Part shown: positions 56,380 through 64,000 of the stretch, in pieces
Layout of the letters: every line of letters begins with the position of its first letter
Position numbering within the stretch: the stretch's first letter is position 1
Assembly: GCA_016281015.1 (NCBI GenBank)
Contig: JAEEHS010000020.1
Span: 1-64,000 of the forward strand
Length of the DNA: 64,000 nt
DNA from: Bacteroidales bacterium
GTDB taxonomy: Bacteria; Bacteroidota; Bacteroidia; Bacteroidales; UBA932
Direction of reading: 5' to 3'
Position numbers and translations under genes: made by a program
The notes under the pieces: generated by a model
What the model was told of the DNA's origin: nothing
The model's input: only the letters and a program-made list of their open reading frames with translations
Database searches by the model: none

Positions 56380-57720
56380 TTACAGGCTTCTTACGGCCGC
56401 CTTGAATTTCTCGCCGCGGTCTTCATAGTTCTTGAACAGGTCGAAGCTCGCGCAGCAGGGGGAGAGGAGGACCACATCTCCCTGCGAGGCGGCCTTCGAG
56501 GCTTTCTGAACGGCCTCTTCGGCGCTTCCGGCATCGGTGATGCATTCGCTGCCGACGATGCCTTCAAAGGCGGCGTGGATCTTGGCATTGTCCACGCCGA
56601 GGCAGACGATGTATTTCACTTTCTCGCGGACCAGCCCTTCGAGGACACTGTAGTCGTTTCCCTTGTCGGTGCCGCCGACAATCCAGACGACCGGTCGCTT
56701 CTGGCACTCGAGGGCGTACCAGGCGGAATCGACGTTCGTCGCCTTGGAATCATTGATATACAGGACGTCCTTGATGGACAGAACCGGCTCCAGACGATGT
56801 TCGATGGGCTGGAAAGTGGCCAGCGAGTTGCGGATGACCGCGTTGTCGATGCCCGTGGCTTTCGCCGCCAGGGCTGCGGCCATGGAATTGTAGATATTGT
56901 GCTTTCCGCCGAGGGCGAGTTCTTTCAAGTAGAGGTCTGTCTCCTCTTTTTCGTAGCGGAGGACAATCTTGTCTTCTTTGAGGAAGGCGCCCTGGCTGAG
57001 CTCTTTCTTCTGGGAGAAGGGCAGCATCTTGCAGCGCAGCACGATGTTCGACAGGTGGCCGATCGTGATGTCGTCGTCGGAGTCGAAGATGAAGCAGTCG
57101 TCCGGAGTCAGGTTGCGGGTGATGTTGAATTTCGCCGCGACATAGTTCTCCATCCGGTGGTCATAACGGTCCAGATGGTCCGGCGTAATGTTCGTGATGA
57201 TGGCGATGTCCGGCTTGAAGTCATAGATATCGTCCAGCTGGAAGCTGGAAATCTCCAGGACATAGTAGTCGAAGTGCTCGGTGGCCACCTGGTAGGCATA
57301 ACTCCGTCCGATGTTGCCGCCCAGGCCGACGTTCAGTCCGGCATTCTGCAGCAGATAGTAGATCAGCGACGTGGTCGTGGTCTTCCCGTTGGATCCGGTG
57401 ATGCAGATTTTCTTCGCGCTGTCATAGCGGGAGGCGAATTCAATTTCGGAAACAATCCGGGTCCCCTGGGCGCGGAGTTTCTGCACCAGCGGCGCCGTCC
57501 CCGGAATGCCCGGCGACTTGACCACCTCGTCCGCGTTGAGGATGAGGGACTCCGTGTGGCCGCCCTGTTCGAAGGGAATCTCCCATTTTGTCAGGGTGGC
57601 GGCATACTCCGGCTTGATTTCCCCCTTGTCCGAGAGGAAAACGTCATAACCTTTCACTTTTGCCAGGACGGCGGCGCCCACTCCGCTTTCCGCGCCGCCA
57701 AGAATAACTACTCTCTCCAT
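56380..57720 (-). CDS. murD: UDP-N-acetylmuramoyl-L-alanine--D-glutamate ligase
   Basis: 446 residues. VVILGGAESGVGAAVLAKVKGYDVFLSD, the ATP loop ICITGSNGKTTTTSLIYYLL, LEISSFQLDDI, NITPDHLDRYDH, and VLYINDSKATNVDSAWYAL with WIVGGTDKGNDY are MurD motifs. It adds D-glutamate to UDP-MurNAc-L-Ala. Its ATG shares one base with the mraY stop. Confidence 0.96.
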   Translation of the reverse strand: MERVVILGGAESGVGAAVLAKVKGYDVFLSDKGEIKPEYAATLTKWEIPFEQGGHTESLILNADEVVKSPGIPGTAPLVQKLRAQGTRIVSEIEFASRYDSAKKICITGSNGKTTTTSLIYYLLQNAGLNVGLGGNIGRSYAYQVATEHFDYYVLEISSFQLDDIYDFKPDIAIITNITPDHLDRYDHRMENYVAAKFNITRNLTPDDCFIFDSDDDITIGHLSNIVLRCKMLPFSQKKELSQGAFLKEDKIVLRYEKEETDLYLKELALGGKHNIYNSMAAALAAKATGIDNAVIRNSLATFQPIEHRLEPVLSIKDVLYINDSKATNVDSAWYALECQKRPVVWIVGGTDKGNDYSVLEGLVREKVKYIVCLGVDNAKIHAAFEGIVGSECITDAGSAEEAVQKASKAASQGDVVLLSPCCASFDLFKNYEDRGEKFKAAVRSL

Positions 57721-59006
57721 TATCTGATTTTTAATAAAGCCAATGTTGATACGGCCAGCAGGATCCCCACAATCCAGAAACGAAGGGTGATTTTCGCCTC
57801 ATGGTGCGGCGGATTCGGCTTGGGATATTTGATGTATCCTTCCGGGATACTGTTTTTCTGATAGTGATGGTGCAGCGGGGTCCGGCTCCAGATGCGTCCC
57901 TGGGCCCCGTTGTGCTTTTTCTTATACATCTTGAAATAGGCCGTCTGCAGGATGACCGAAAGGCTCTCCATGAAGAAGATGCCGCAAAGCACCGGCAGGA
58001 GCAGTTCCTTCCGGAGCAACACCGCGCTGACGCCGATGATTCCGCCCAGGGCGAGCGACCCCGTATCGCCCATGAAGATGGCGGCGGGATAACTGTTGTA
58101 CCAGAGGAAGCCCATCAGCGCGCCCACCATGGCCGCCATGAAGACGGCAATCTCGCCGGTTCCCGGCAGGTACATGATATTCAGGTAGTTCGAGTTGATC
58201 AGGTTGCCTCCCAGCCAGGCCAGGATGCCCAGTACGACCCCGACGATGGCGGTCGTTCCCGTCGCCAGTCCGTCCATGCCGTCGGTCAGGTTCACGCCGT
58301 TCGAGCAGGCGGTGATGATGAAAATGATGACCAGGACATAGATGGCCCATTTCGTGTACCAGCCCATGGCTCCGCTGAACGGAGACAGGGAGCGGTAGTC
58401 GAATTCATGGTTCTTGACGAAGGGGATGGTCGTCTTGGTGGACTTGACGACATCTTCGTCGGCATAACGGCCCGAGGTGACGACGTCTTCTTCCTGGGCC
58501 GGGCGCTCCACCTTTTCGCGGACGACGATATCCGGACTCATCCAGACCGTCAGCCCGACGACGAAACCGAGCACGACCTGGCCCAGCAGTTTTGCCTTCC
58601 CCGGGAGCCCGTCCTTGTGCTTTTTGACGGATTTGATATAATCGTCGGCAAAGCCCAGGGCGCCGCACCAGAGCATGCTGAAGCCCAGAAGAATGATATA
58701 AATGTTCGACAGGTCCGCAAAGAGCAGGATGCCCGTCAGGATCCCGCCGAGGATGATGACGCCCCCGAAACTCGGGGTCTTTTTCTTCAGCTCCTGGCCG
58801 GCTGTGGCGGCATCCACCGCCCGCTCCTCTTCCTGGAGTTCCCGCTTTCCCGTGAGCTTTCCGATGAACCATTTCCCGAAGATCAGGGCGAAGACGACGG
58901 CCGCGATGCTGGCAAGCATGGCCCGGAAGGACAGATAGTGCATCAGTCCCATGCCCGGGAAGTCCACGCCGGATTGCTCAAGATATCTGAAAAGATGATA
59001 AATCAT
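57720..59006 (-). CDS. mraY: phospho-N-acetylmuramoyl-pentapeptide transferase MraY
   Basis: 428 residues, multi-pass membrane protein. Active-site motifs: PSFGGVIILGG, LGFADDYIKSVKK (Asp pair), VNLTDGMDGLATG and AIFMGDTGSLALGG, and the closing RTPLHHHYQK. It transfers phospho-MurNAc-pentapeptide to undecaprenyl phosphate to make lipid I. It is longer than the E. coli protein because of a hydrophilic insertion (about residues 180-235: ERPAQEEDVVTSGRYADED...), as often seen in Bacteroidota. The start overlaps the murE stop (ATGA). Confidence 0.96.
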   Translation of the reverse strand: MIYHLFRYLEQSGVDFPGMGLMHYLSFRAMLASIAAVVFALIFGKWFIGKLTGKRELQEEERAVDAATAGQELKKKTPSFGGVIILGGILTGILLFADLSNIYIILLGFSMLWCGALGFADDYIKSVKKHKDGLPGKAKLLGQVVLGFVVGLTVWMSPDIVVREKVERPAQEEDVVTSGRYADEDVVKSTKTTIPFVKNHEFDYRSLSPFSGAMGWYTKWAIYVLVIIFIITACSNGVNLTDGMDGLATGTTAIVGVVLGILAWLGGNLINSNYLNIMYLPGTGEIAVFMAAMVGALMGFLWYNSYPAAIFMGDTGSLALGGIIGVSAVLLRKELLLPVLCGIFFMESLSVILQTAYFKMYKKKHNGAQGRIWSRTPLHHHYQKNSIPEGYIKYPKPNPPHHEAKITLRFWIVGILLAVSTLALLKIR

Positions 59007-60454
59007 TTCGCCATCAGTTTAAAGGTTTCGTTCACGATTTCTTTTTCGTCAAAAGGAAACTTCTGCTTCCCGATAATCTGGTAGGTCTCGTGGCCCTTGC
59101 CGGCAATCAGGATGGTAGCTCCTTCCGGGGCCGTCAGGATGGCGGTCCGGATGGCTTCCCGGCGGTCGGTGATGACCAGGCTCTTGGCCGTTCCGCTCCA
59201 GTCCAGTCCGCTGCGGATTTCCTGGATGATGGCCTCCGGATCTTCCGTACGGGGATTGTCGGAGGTGATGACCAGCCGGTCGGAGAGCCGCTGGGCGACG
59301 GCTGCCATTTCCGGACGTTTGGTCCGGTCCCGGTCTCCGCCGCAGCCGAAGCAGCAGATGAGCTGGGAGAGCGGCGCCACCTCGCGGAGGGTCTTCAGGA
59401 CATTCTCCAGGGCGTCCGGCGTATGGGCATAGTCGATGACGACATTGACCCCGTGCGGGCCCTGGATGGTTTCCAGCCGTCCCGGCGCTGCCGCAAGCCG
59501 CGAGATCGCGACCAGCGCCTCCGTCGGATCGACCCCGAGACAGACCGCCGTGGTGTAGATGGCCAGGATATTATAGGCATTGTGGGCCCCCGTGAGGCGG
59601 GTCCATGTCTCCTCGTCGTCGATGCGGAGCAGCATCCCCTCGAAACTCTGTTCCAGGATGCGCGCCGTGTGGTCCGCGAGGGTCTTCAAGGCATAGGTGA
59701 CCACCTTCGCTGCGGTGTTCTGGGTCATGACGAGACCATTGCGGTCGTCCGTGTTGACGATGGCATACGCTGTCGGAGGAAGGGTGTCGAAGAAACGCTT
59801 CTTGCAGCGAAGGTACTCGGCAAAGGTCTTGTGGTAGTCCAGGTGGTCGTGCGTCAGGTTGGAGAAGATACCGGCGGCAAAGGAAAGGCCGCTCACGCGT
59901 TCCTGCTCGACACCGATGGAACTGACCTCCATGAAGCAGTAAGCACAGCCTTCGGCGACCATCTCGGCGAGCAGGCGGTTGATCGTGATCGGATCGGCCG
60001 TCGTGTTCGCCGTTTCCAGCCGGGTCTTTCCGACATAGTTGGCGATGGTCGAAAGCAGACCGCAGTGATAGCCCAGGTCCATGAACAGGTGGTACAGCAG
60101 GGTGACCGTCGTGGTCTTTCCGTTGGTTCCGGTGATGCCGACGAGGGTCAGCTGCCGGGAAGGATGGCCGAAGAAGGCATCGGCGGCGAGGGCGACGGCT
60201 TTCCGGCTGTTCTCCACCCGGACGGTGGGGACTGAGACCCCCTCGGGAATCGTTTCGCAGATGATGGCCGCCGCCCCTTTTTCAAGAGCGGAGGCGATAT
60301 AGGCGTGGCCGTCGCTTTCAAAGCCTTTCACGGCGACAAAGAGCGCCCCCGGTGTCACGAGGCGGGAATCACAGCAGATGTCGGTGATTTCCGTGTCCGC
60401 TTTTCCTATTTGCTCAAGGACGGACAGCGGCTGTATGATGTCTTTCAGTTTCAT
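59003..60454 (-). CDS. murE: UDP-MurNAc-tripeptide ligase (meso-DAP adding)
   Basis: 483 residues. ITDICCDSRLVTPGALFVAVKGFESDGHAYI, the ATP loop LVGITGTNGKTTTVTLLYHLF, MEVSSIGVEQERVSGL, NLTHDHLDYHKTF, and VIDYAHTPDALENVLKTL are present. The substrate motif SDNPRTEDPEAII carries DNPR, diagnostic for ligases that add meso-diaminopimelate rather than lysine. This fits the Gram-negative type wall. Overlaps ftsI and mraY by four bases. Confidence 0.96.
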   Translation of the reverse strand: MKLKDIIQPLSVLEQIGKADTEITDICCDSRLVTPGALFVAVKGFESDGHAYIASALEKGAAAIICETIPEGVSVPTVRVENSRKAVALAADAFFGHPSRQLTLVGITGTNGKTTTVTLLYHLFMDLGYHCGLLSTIANYVGKTRLETANTTADPITINRLLAEMVAEGCAYCFMEVSSIGVEQERVSGLSFAAGIFSNLTHDHLDYHKTFAEYLRCKKRFFDTLPPTAYAIVNTDDRNGLVMTQNTAAKVVTYALKTLADHTARILEQSFEGMLLRIDDEETWTRLTGAHNAYNILAIYTTAVCLGVDPTEALVAISRLAAAPGRLETIQGPHGVNVVIDYAHTPDALENVLKTLREVAPLSQLICCFGCGGDRDRTKRPEMAAVAQRLSDRLVITSDNPRTEDPEAIIQEIRSGLDWSGTAKSLVITDRREAIRTAILTAPEGATILIAGKGHETYQIIGKQKFPFDEKEIVNETFKLMAK

Positions 60455-62628
60455 TTCAGTGTCAGTGTCAAAGTTTCTCCTTCTTTCCGTTTGCTGCCGG
60501 CCTCGGGACTCTGGGCGGCCACATGGCCCGCCCCGCTGTAGCTGCAGCGCATCCCGGCCGCTTCCGCAAGATACAGGGCGTCTTTCAGCCCCAGCCCTTT
60601 CAGGTTGGGTACGCGCCCCGCTTCGCTTTCGGCCGTGCAGGCCATTGCCGGCACATGACCGATGAAAGCGACCCGGGAGTCCCAGGTTCCGTCGATGGCA
60701 TAGATCTGATCCACGATCTCCCGTACGGCAAGAGCCGGTTTCGTCCCCCCGTAGAAACTCTCGCGGGAGAGGTAGGAATAGACCGTGACCAGGATGGTAT
60801 ATTTCGGCTGGTCAGCGGGGAAGAAGCCGACGAAGGTTCCCTGGTTTTTCTTGCGGCCGCCCATGTCATGGTACGGATCCTGGCTGCCCCCTCTCTCTTC
60901 CGGACTGAGGACGACCTGGGCCGTCCCGGTCTTGCCGGCGACCGGCAGTTTGGCCGCTTTCAGCCGGGCCGCCGTTCCGTCATTGACCACGGCGGCGAGG
61001 GCGCGGGTGACTGTGTCGGCCGTCGCGCGGGAACAGATGTTGTTCAGCACGGCGGGCTTGTACCGCTTCAGGACGACGCCGTCTTTCTCCACACTCTCCA
61101 CCAGGTAGGGCTTCATCATGCGTCCCTTGCCGGCGATGCCGTTGTAGAAGGTGGCTACATGCAGCGGCGTCACCGACATACCGTAACCGTAGGCGGTGGT
61201 GCCGAGGGTCGTCTTGCTCCACCCCGGTGTGCCCGGCCGGTTCACCACCGGCGTCGCCAGCCCGTCGATGTCAAAGTCGAAAGCCTCGCCCAGCCGGTAG
61301 GCGTAGATGTGGTCGAACATCGCCTGCGGATGCTCTCCGTAATATTTCTCTGCGAGATAGGTGAAGACGTAGTTGGAGGAAATCTCGAAGCCATGCTTGA
61401 CACTGATTTCCCGGCGTCCGGTCTCCCGCTGGTAATCCAGGATATGGACATCCTGCCGGTAGTTCGGAACGAAACCGTTGTTGGTCGGAATGGTCTGCTC
61501 CAGAGAGCGGACATATCCGTCCTCCACCAGGGAGAGCAGGGTGACCGTCTTCATGACGGAGCCTTGTTCGCCGACCTGCCTCAGGGCGAGGTTCTCCCGC
61601 TCCCAGACGGTCGTTTCGGGTGTCTTGCCGCGCGAGAGGTTGACCATGGCGCGGATGGCGCCGGTCTCTACCTCCATGATGATGGCGATGCCGGCGCGGA
61701 TGCCGTCGTCATCGGCAATCTGGCGGCGGAGTGCCTTGTCGGCGATGTCCTGGAAATCGACGTTCAGCGTCGTCCGGATGTCGTTTCCGTCCTTGGCTTT
61801 CACCAGGGTGGAATCCAGTTCCCGGATGTACTGGCGGTCTCCGTCCGTCATCCTTCTCCATTCGTGGCCCGCTGTTCCATGGAGCTCATAGTCGAAATTC
61901 GCCTCGAGGCCGATCCGGAGGGTGTCTTTGATATAGCCGATGACCCGGCGGGCCAGGGAGTCGTAGGGATAGATGCGCTCCTCGTGGGGCTCGACGACAA
62001 TGCCGCCGCGGTATTTCCCCTCGCGGAAGAGCGGCGCCTTTTTCAGCAGGTTCAGCACATCCAGATTGACATTCTTGTGGATGGTCAGGTGGCCGTTGCC
62101 GATTTCCTTCCCGGCTTTGTTTTTCCGGAAGCGGCCCTGGATGATTTCGTCATAGTACTGCGCGGCCGTCTTTTCGGGGAAGAGCGCCGCGAGGGTCCAG
62201 GAGAGGGAGTCCGCCTTTTTCTGCCACAGCCGCTCGGCTGCCTCGCCGGCTTTTTTCGCCTCGGGGACCGGCTTTCCTTCCGATGCGAGTTTCTTCAGCC
62301 GGGAGCGCTCGCGCTCATCGATGCCCCGGAATTCCTGTTTCCTGACCGTGCAGTCCATGAAAATGTCGTACTGCGGGGCTGAAATGGCCAGCGGCCGTCC
62401 ATCCGTGGCGAGAATCCGGCCACGCTCGGGAATCTCCGTGTGCAGGACAGGCGCCGGGGTGAACAGGTCCATGTATTTCTCCTTTACATGGAATCCGTTC
62501 TGAATCCGGACGATCCAGATGAGAATGGCGGCGGACAGGGCGAGGAAAGCCAGGGAGAGGAATGTCATGACGACATGGATCCTGTCCCGGTTGCCCACGG
62601 TGTCCTTTATTTCAGCTCCTTTCTTCAT
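60451..62628 (-). CDS. ftsI: septal penicillin-binding protein (FtsI/PBP3-like) with C-terminal PASTA domain
   Basis: 725 residues. One membrane helix (HVVMTFLSLAFLALSAAILIWIV), a pedestal domain starting at PERGRILATDGRPLAIS, then the transpeptidase domain with GEQGSVMKTVTLL (SxxK serine), FEISSNYVFTYLAEKY (SxN) and LPVAGKTGTAQVVL (KTG). All three active-site motifs are intact. The final 60 residues (VPNLKGLGLKDALYLAEAAGM ... GSKRKEGETLTLTL) form one PASTA domain. It cross-links septal peptidoglycan together with FtsW. It is coupled to ftsL and murE by four-base overlaps. Confidence 0.95.
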   Translation of the reverse strand: MKKGAEIKDTVGNRDRIHVVMTFLSLAFLALSAAILIWIVRIQNGFHVKEKYMDLFTPAPVLHTEIPERGRILATDGRPLAISAPQYDIFMDCTVRKQEFRGIDERERSRLKKLASEGKPVPEAKKAGEAAERLWQKKADSLSWTLAALFPEKTAAQYYDEIIQGRFRKNKAGKEIGNGHLTIHKNVNLDVLNLLKKAPLFREGKYRGGIVVEPHEERIYPYDSLARRVIGYIKDTLRIGLEANFDYELHGTAGHEWRRMTDGDRQYIRELDSTLVKAKDGNDIRTTLNVDFQDIADKALRRQIADDDGIRAGIAIIMEVETGAIRAMVNLSRGKTPETTVWERENLALRQVGEQGSVMKTVTLLSLVEDGYVRSLEQTIPTNNGFVPNYRQDVHILDYQRETGRREISVKHGFEISSNYVFTYLAEKYYGEHPQAMFDHIYAYRLGEAFDFDIDGLATPVVNRPGTPGWSKTTLGTTAYGYGMSVTPLHVATFYNGIAGKGRMMKPYLVESVEKDGVVLKRYKPAVLNNICSRATADTVTRALAAVVNDGTAARLKAAKLPVAGKTGTAQVVLSPEERGGSQDPYHDMGGRKKNQGTFVGFFPADQPKYTILVTVYSYLSRESFYGGTKPALAVREIVDQIYAIDGTWDSRVAFIGHVPAMACTAESEAGRVPNLKGLGLKDALYLAEAAGMRCSYSGAGHVAAQSPEAGSKRKEGETLTLTLK

Positions 62629-62966
62629 TTCTTTCCTGTCCGTTTGGCCGGCTGGACGGGGCGGCGCAGTTCACTGCCCATTTCCTGCAGGCGTTTTTCT
62701 GTCGCCGAGGCACTTTGGATGCGGACGAGGTCCGCCTCTTTCTCGGCGTGATGGATTTTCAATTGTTCCAGCGCGGCTTTGTTCTGCCCCTCCCGCGTGA
62801 GGGTTTTGTCCACTTTGAGACTGACCATGATGGTCAGCCAGGCCAGCACAAAGAGGTAAAGGATGTGCAGGTACAGTTTGTCAGCCCGGATCCTGAGGAG
62901 GAATTCTCCTTTCCTCAGGGCCCTCAGCGAGTTCCTGACCGCTGTCCATATCTCCTTCCCGCTCAT
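62625..62966 (-). CDS. ftsL: FtsL-like divisome membrane protein
   Basis: 113 residues: a basic cytoplasmic N-terminus, one membrane helix (LYLHILYLFVLAWLTIMVSL, about 32-51) and a coiled-coil periplasmic part (NKAALEQLKIHHAEKEADLVRIQSASATEKRLQEMG). Sequence conservation of FtsL is low, so the assignment rests on topology and on its place between rsmH and ftsI. It overlaps both neighbours by four bases. Confidence 0.8.
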   Translation of the reverse strand: MSGKEIWTAVRNSLRALRKGEFLLRIRADKLYLHILYLFVLAWLTIMVSLKVDKTLTREGQNKAALEQLKIHHAEKEADLVRIQSASATEKRLQEMGSELRRPVQPAKRTGKK

Positions 62967-63874
62967 CGTTCGCTCCTTTTTACGGCGACGCGGAGCTTGG
63001 CGCTCCGGGCGCGGGTGTTGGCTGCAATCTCCTCCTCACAGGGGAGGACGGGTTTGCGGCTTACGGCCTCCAGCGGGGCCTGGACCTGTCCATAGATGTC
63101 TTTCACCTCGTTCCCTTCGACATTCCCGCAGCGGATGAAGTTCTTGACCATCCGGTCCTCCAGGCTGTGGTACGTGATGACGACGAGCCGTCCGCCCTCT
63201 TTGAGGGAGCGCGCCGCCCCCGAGAGGAATTTCTCCAGCGAGCGCATTTCCTGGTTGACTTCGATCCGAAGGGCCTGGTAGACCTTGGCCAGGACTTTGT
63301 GCTCGGCTCCACGGGGAAGGATCGGTGCGAGGGCGCGGTCGAGGTCCCCGGTCGTCTCCAGGGGTTTTTCGCTGCGTGAGCGGACGATGAGGCTGGCGGC
63401 CCTCCGGGCATTGTCCACTTCTCCGTAGAGGCGGAGGATGCGTTCCAGGGCGGCTTCGTCCAGGCCGTTGACCAGCTCGGCGGCCGTCCGCTTGCTCTGC
63501 CGGTTCATCCGCATGTCGAGCGGCGCCTCCTCGAAACGGAAGGAGAAGCCGCGTCCGGGCGTGTCGAACTGGTGGGAAGAGACGCCGAGGTCGGCGAGAA
63601 TCCCGTCGAAGCGGACCCCTTCGAGGGCCGCGTAGTTCTCGATGAAGCGGAAATTGTTGTGGACGAGCTTCAGCCGGGAGTCCTTCAGGGCACCCTCTAT
63701 GGCATCGACGTCACGATCGAAGGCGATGACGCGGCCGCCATCGTGTAAGCGTGAAAGTATCTCAGCGGTGTGCCCACCGCCTCCGAAAGTGGCATCGGCG
63801 TATATTCCGTCGGGAGTTGTGATAAGGGCTGAAACGCTCGGGTCGAGCATTACAGGAATATGGTATTCAGACAT
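62963..63874 (-). CDS. rsmH: 16S rRNA (cytosine(1402)-N(4))-methyltransferase
   Basis: 303 residues. IPVMLDPSVSALITTPDGIYADATFGGGGHTAEILSRL is the SAM-binding opening, followed by VIAFDRDVDAIEGAL, FDGILADLGVSSHQFDTPGRGFSFRFEEAPLDMRMN, and VNQEMRSLEKFL and VVITYHSLEDRMVKNF. These are all RsmH/MraW signatures. It methylates C1402 of 16S rRNA. A full AGGAGG (63884-63889) lies 9 bases before the ATG, a strong ribosome binding site for this phylum. Confidence 0.96.
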   Translation of the reverse strand: MSEYHIPVMLDPSVSALITTPDGIYADATFGGGGHTAEILSRLHDGGRVIAFDRDVDAIEGALKDSRLKLVHNNFRFIENYAALEGVRFDGILADLGVSSHQFDTPGRGFSFRFEEAPLDMRMNRQSKRTAAELVNGLDEAALERILRLYGEVDNARRAASLIVRSRSEKPLETTGDLDRALAPILPRGAEHKVLAKVYQALRIEVNQEMRSLEKFLSGAARSLKEGGRLVVITYHSLEDRMVKNFIRCGNVEGNEVKDIYGQVQAPLEAVSRKPVLPCEEEIAANTRARSAKLRVAVKRSER

Positions 63875-63883
63875 GGCACCGAC

Positions 63884-63889
63884 CCTCCT
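63884..63889 (-). promoter_or_regulatory. strong Shine-Dalgarno of rsmH
   Basis: AGGAGG on the minus strand, 9 bases before the rsmH ATG (63874), in the 16-bp gap after mraZ. Bacteroidota genes usually lack such a complete site, so it stands out as the one non-overlapping start in this part of the operon. Confidence 0.6.
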
Positions 63890-63890
63890 G

Positions 63891-64000
63891 TTACTTTTCG
63901 GAAAGTCTTGCTGCGGTGCTTTGGAAGGTCTCGTCCGTCATCAGGACGGCTTCGCGTCTTTCCTTGGCCCAGATTTCGATCTTGTAGCCGACACCTGCAA
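63891..64000 (-). CDS. mraZ: transcriptional regulator MraZ (3' end, runs off the right edge)
   Basis: The minus strand from the edge to the TAA at 63891 reads AGVGYKIEIWAKERREAVLM and ends QSTAARLSEK, the C-terminal part of MraZ (G-x-x-x-K-x-E-I-W is conserved in the second AbrB-like repeat). MraZ is the first gene of dcw clusters and represses them. Only about 36 residues are in the window. Confidence 0.85.
   Translation of the reverse strand, partial: AGVGYKIEIWAKERREAVLMTDETFQSTAARLSEK

Overview
The window is chromosomal DNA of a Bacteroidota, most likely an uncultured gut- or rumen-type member of the Bacteroidales with fairly high GC. The support is two SusC/SusD pairs, an ECF sigma/FecR pair feeding a SusC with an STN domain, BACON and fimbrillin-like lipoproteins, DUF4252 proteins, and promoters of the Bacteroidota type (TTTG, about 19-20 bp, TAnnTTTG). 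No tRNA, rRNA or CRISPR array was found.

Layout. 1-3.9 kb: the 5' part of rpsO, then three copies of a PD-(D/E)XK (Rpn/PDDEXK_2) nuclease-family gene, two of them broken, around an orphan SusD-like lipoprotein with a lipocalin-like N-terminus. 3.9-19.4 kb: a first transport/utilisation locus. One minus-strand operon encodes a metallophosphoesterase lipoprotein, SusC, SusD, a large BACON lipoprotein, a 43-residue peptide and a fimbrillin-like lipoprotein. It is divergent from a secreted protein that fuses a metallophosphoesterase to a glycerophosphodiester phosphodiesterase. The enzymes suggest a phosphodiester- or phosphomonoester-containing substrate. 19.4-22.6 kb: an apparent operon of an HPr-kinase-like protein, a lipoprotein, rpiB and truB.

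22.6-44.5 kb: a 21.7 kb block bounded by two direct copies of a 111-bp structured repeat. It contains a RAYT-type HUH transposase and a polysaccharide utilisation locus, all on the plus strand: ECF sigma, FecR, SusC, SusD, an unfamiliar lyase-like lipoprotein, a SUMF1-domain lipoprotein, GH105, a fimbrillin/FISUMP-like lipoprotein, a 42-residue peptide, GH28, an SGNH esterase, a GH63-like glycosidase and GH89. The enzymes point to an acidic, acylated polysaccharide carrying uronic acid and alpha-GlcNAc. Each repeat starts exactly at the last codon and stop of the gene before it (truB and the GH89 gene).

44.5-47.3 kb: a second, decayed RAYT gene fused to a 266-bp duplicate of the gltX 3' end, then a compact operon DUF4252 / ECF sigma / small membrane protein / DUF4252. 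The two gltX ends are direct repeats 2,721 bp apart and differ almost only at synonymous sites. This suggests the region arrived with, or was exchanged with, a foreign functional gltX end.

47.3-64 kb: the division and cell wall (dcw) cluster, read right to left as mraZ (partial), rsmH, ftsL, ftsI, murE, mraY, murD, ftsW, murG, murC, ftsQ, ftsA, ftsZ, with gltX attached 2 bp after ftsZ. Most junctions overlap by 1-4 bases, so the cluster is probably read as one translationally coupled operon. MurE carries the DNPR motif expected for meso-diaminopimelate peptidoglycan.
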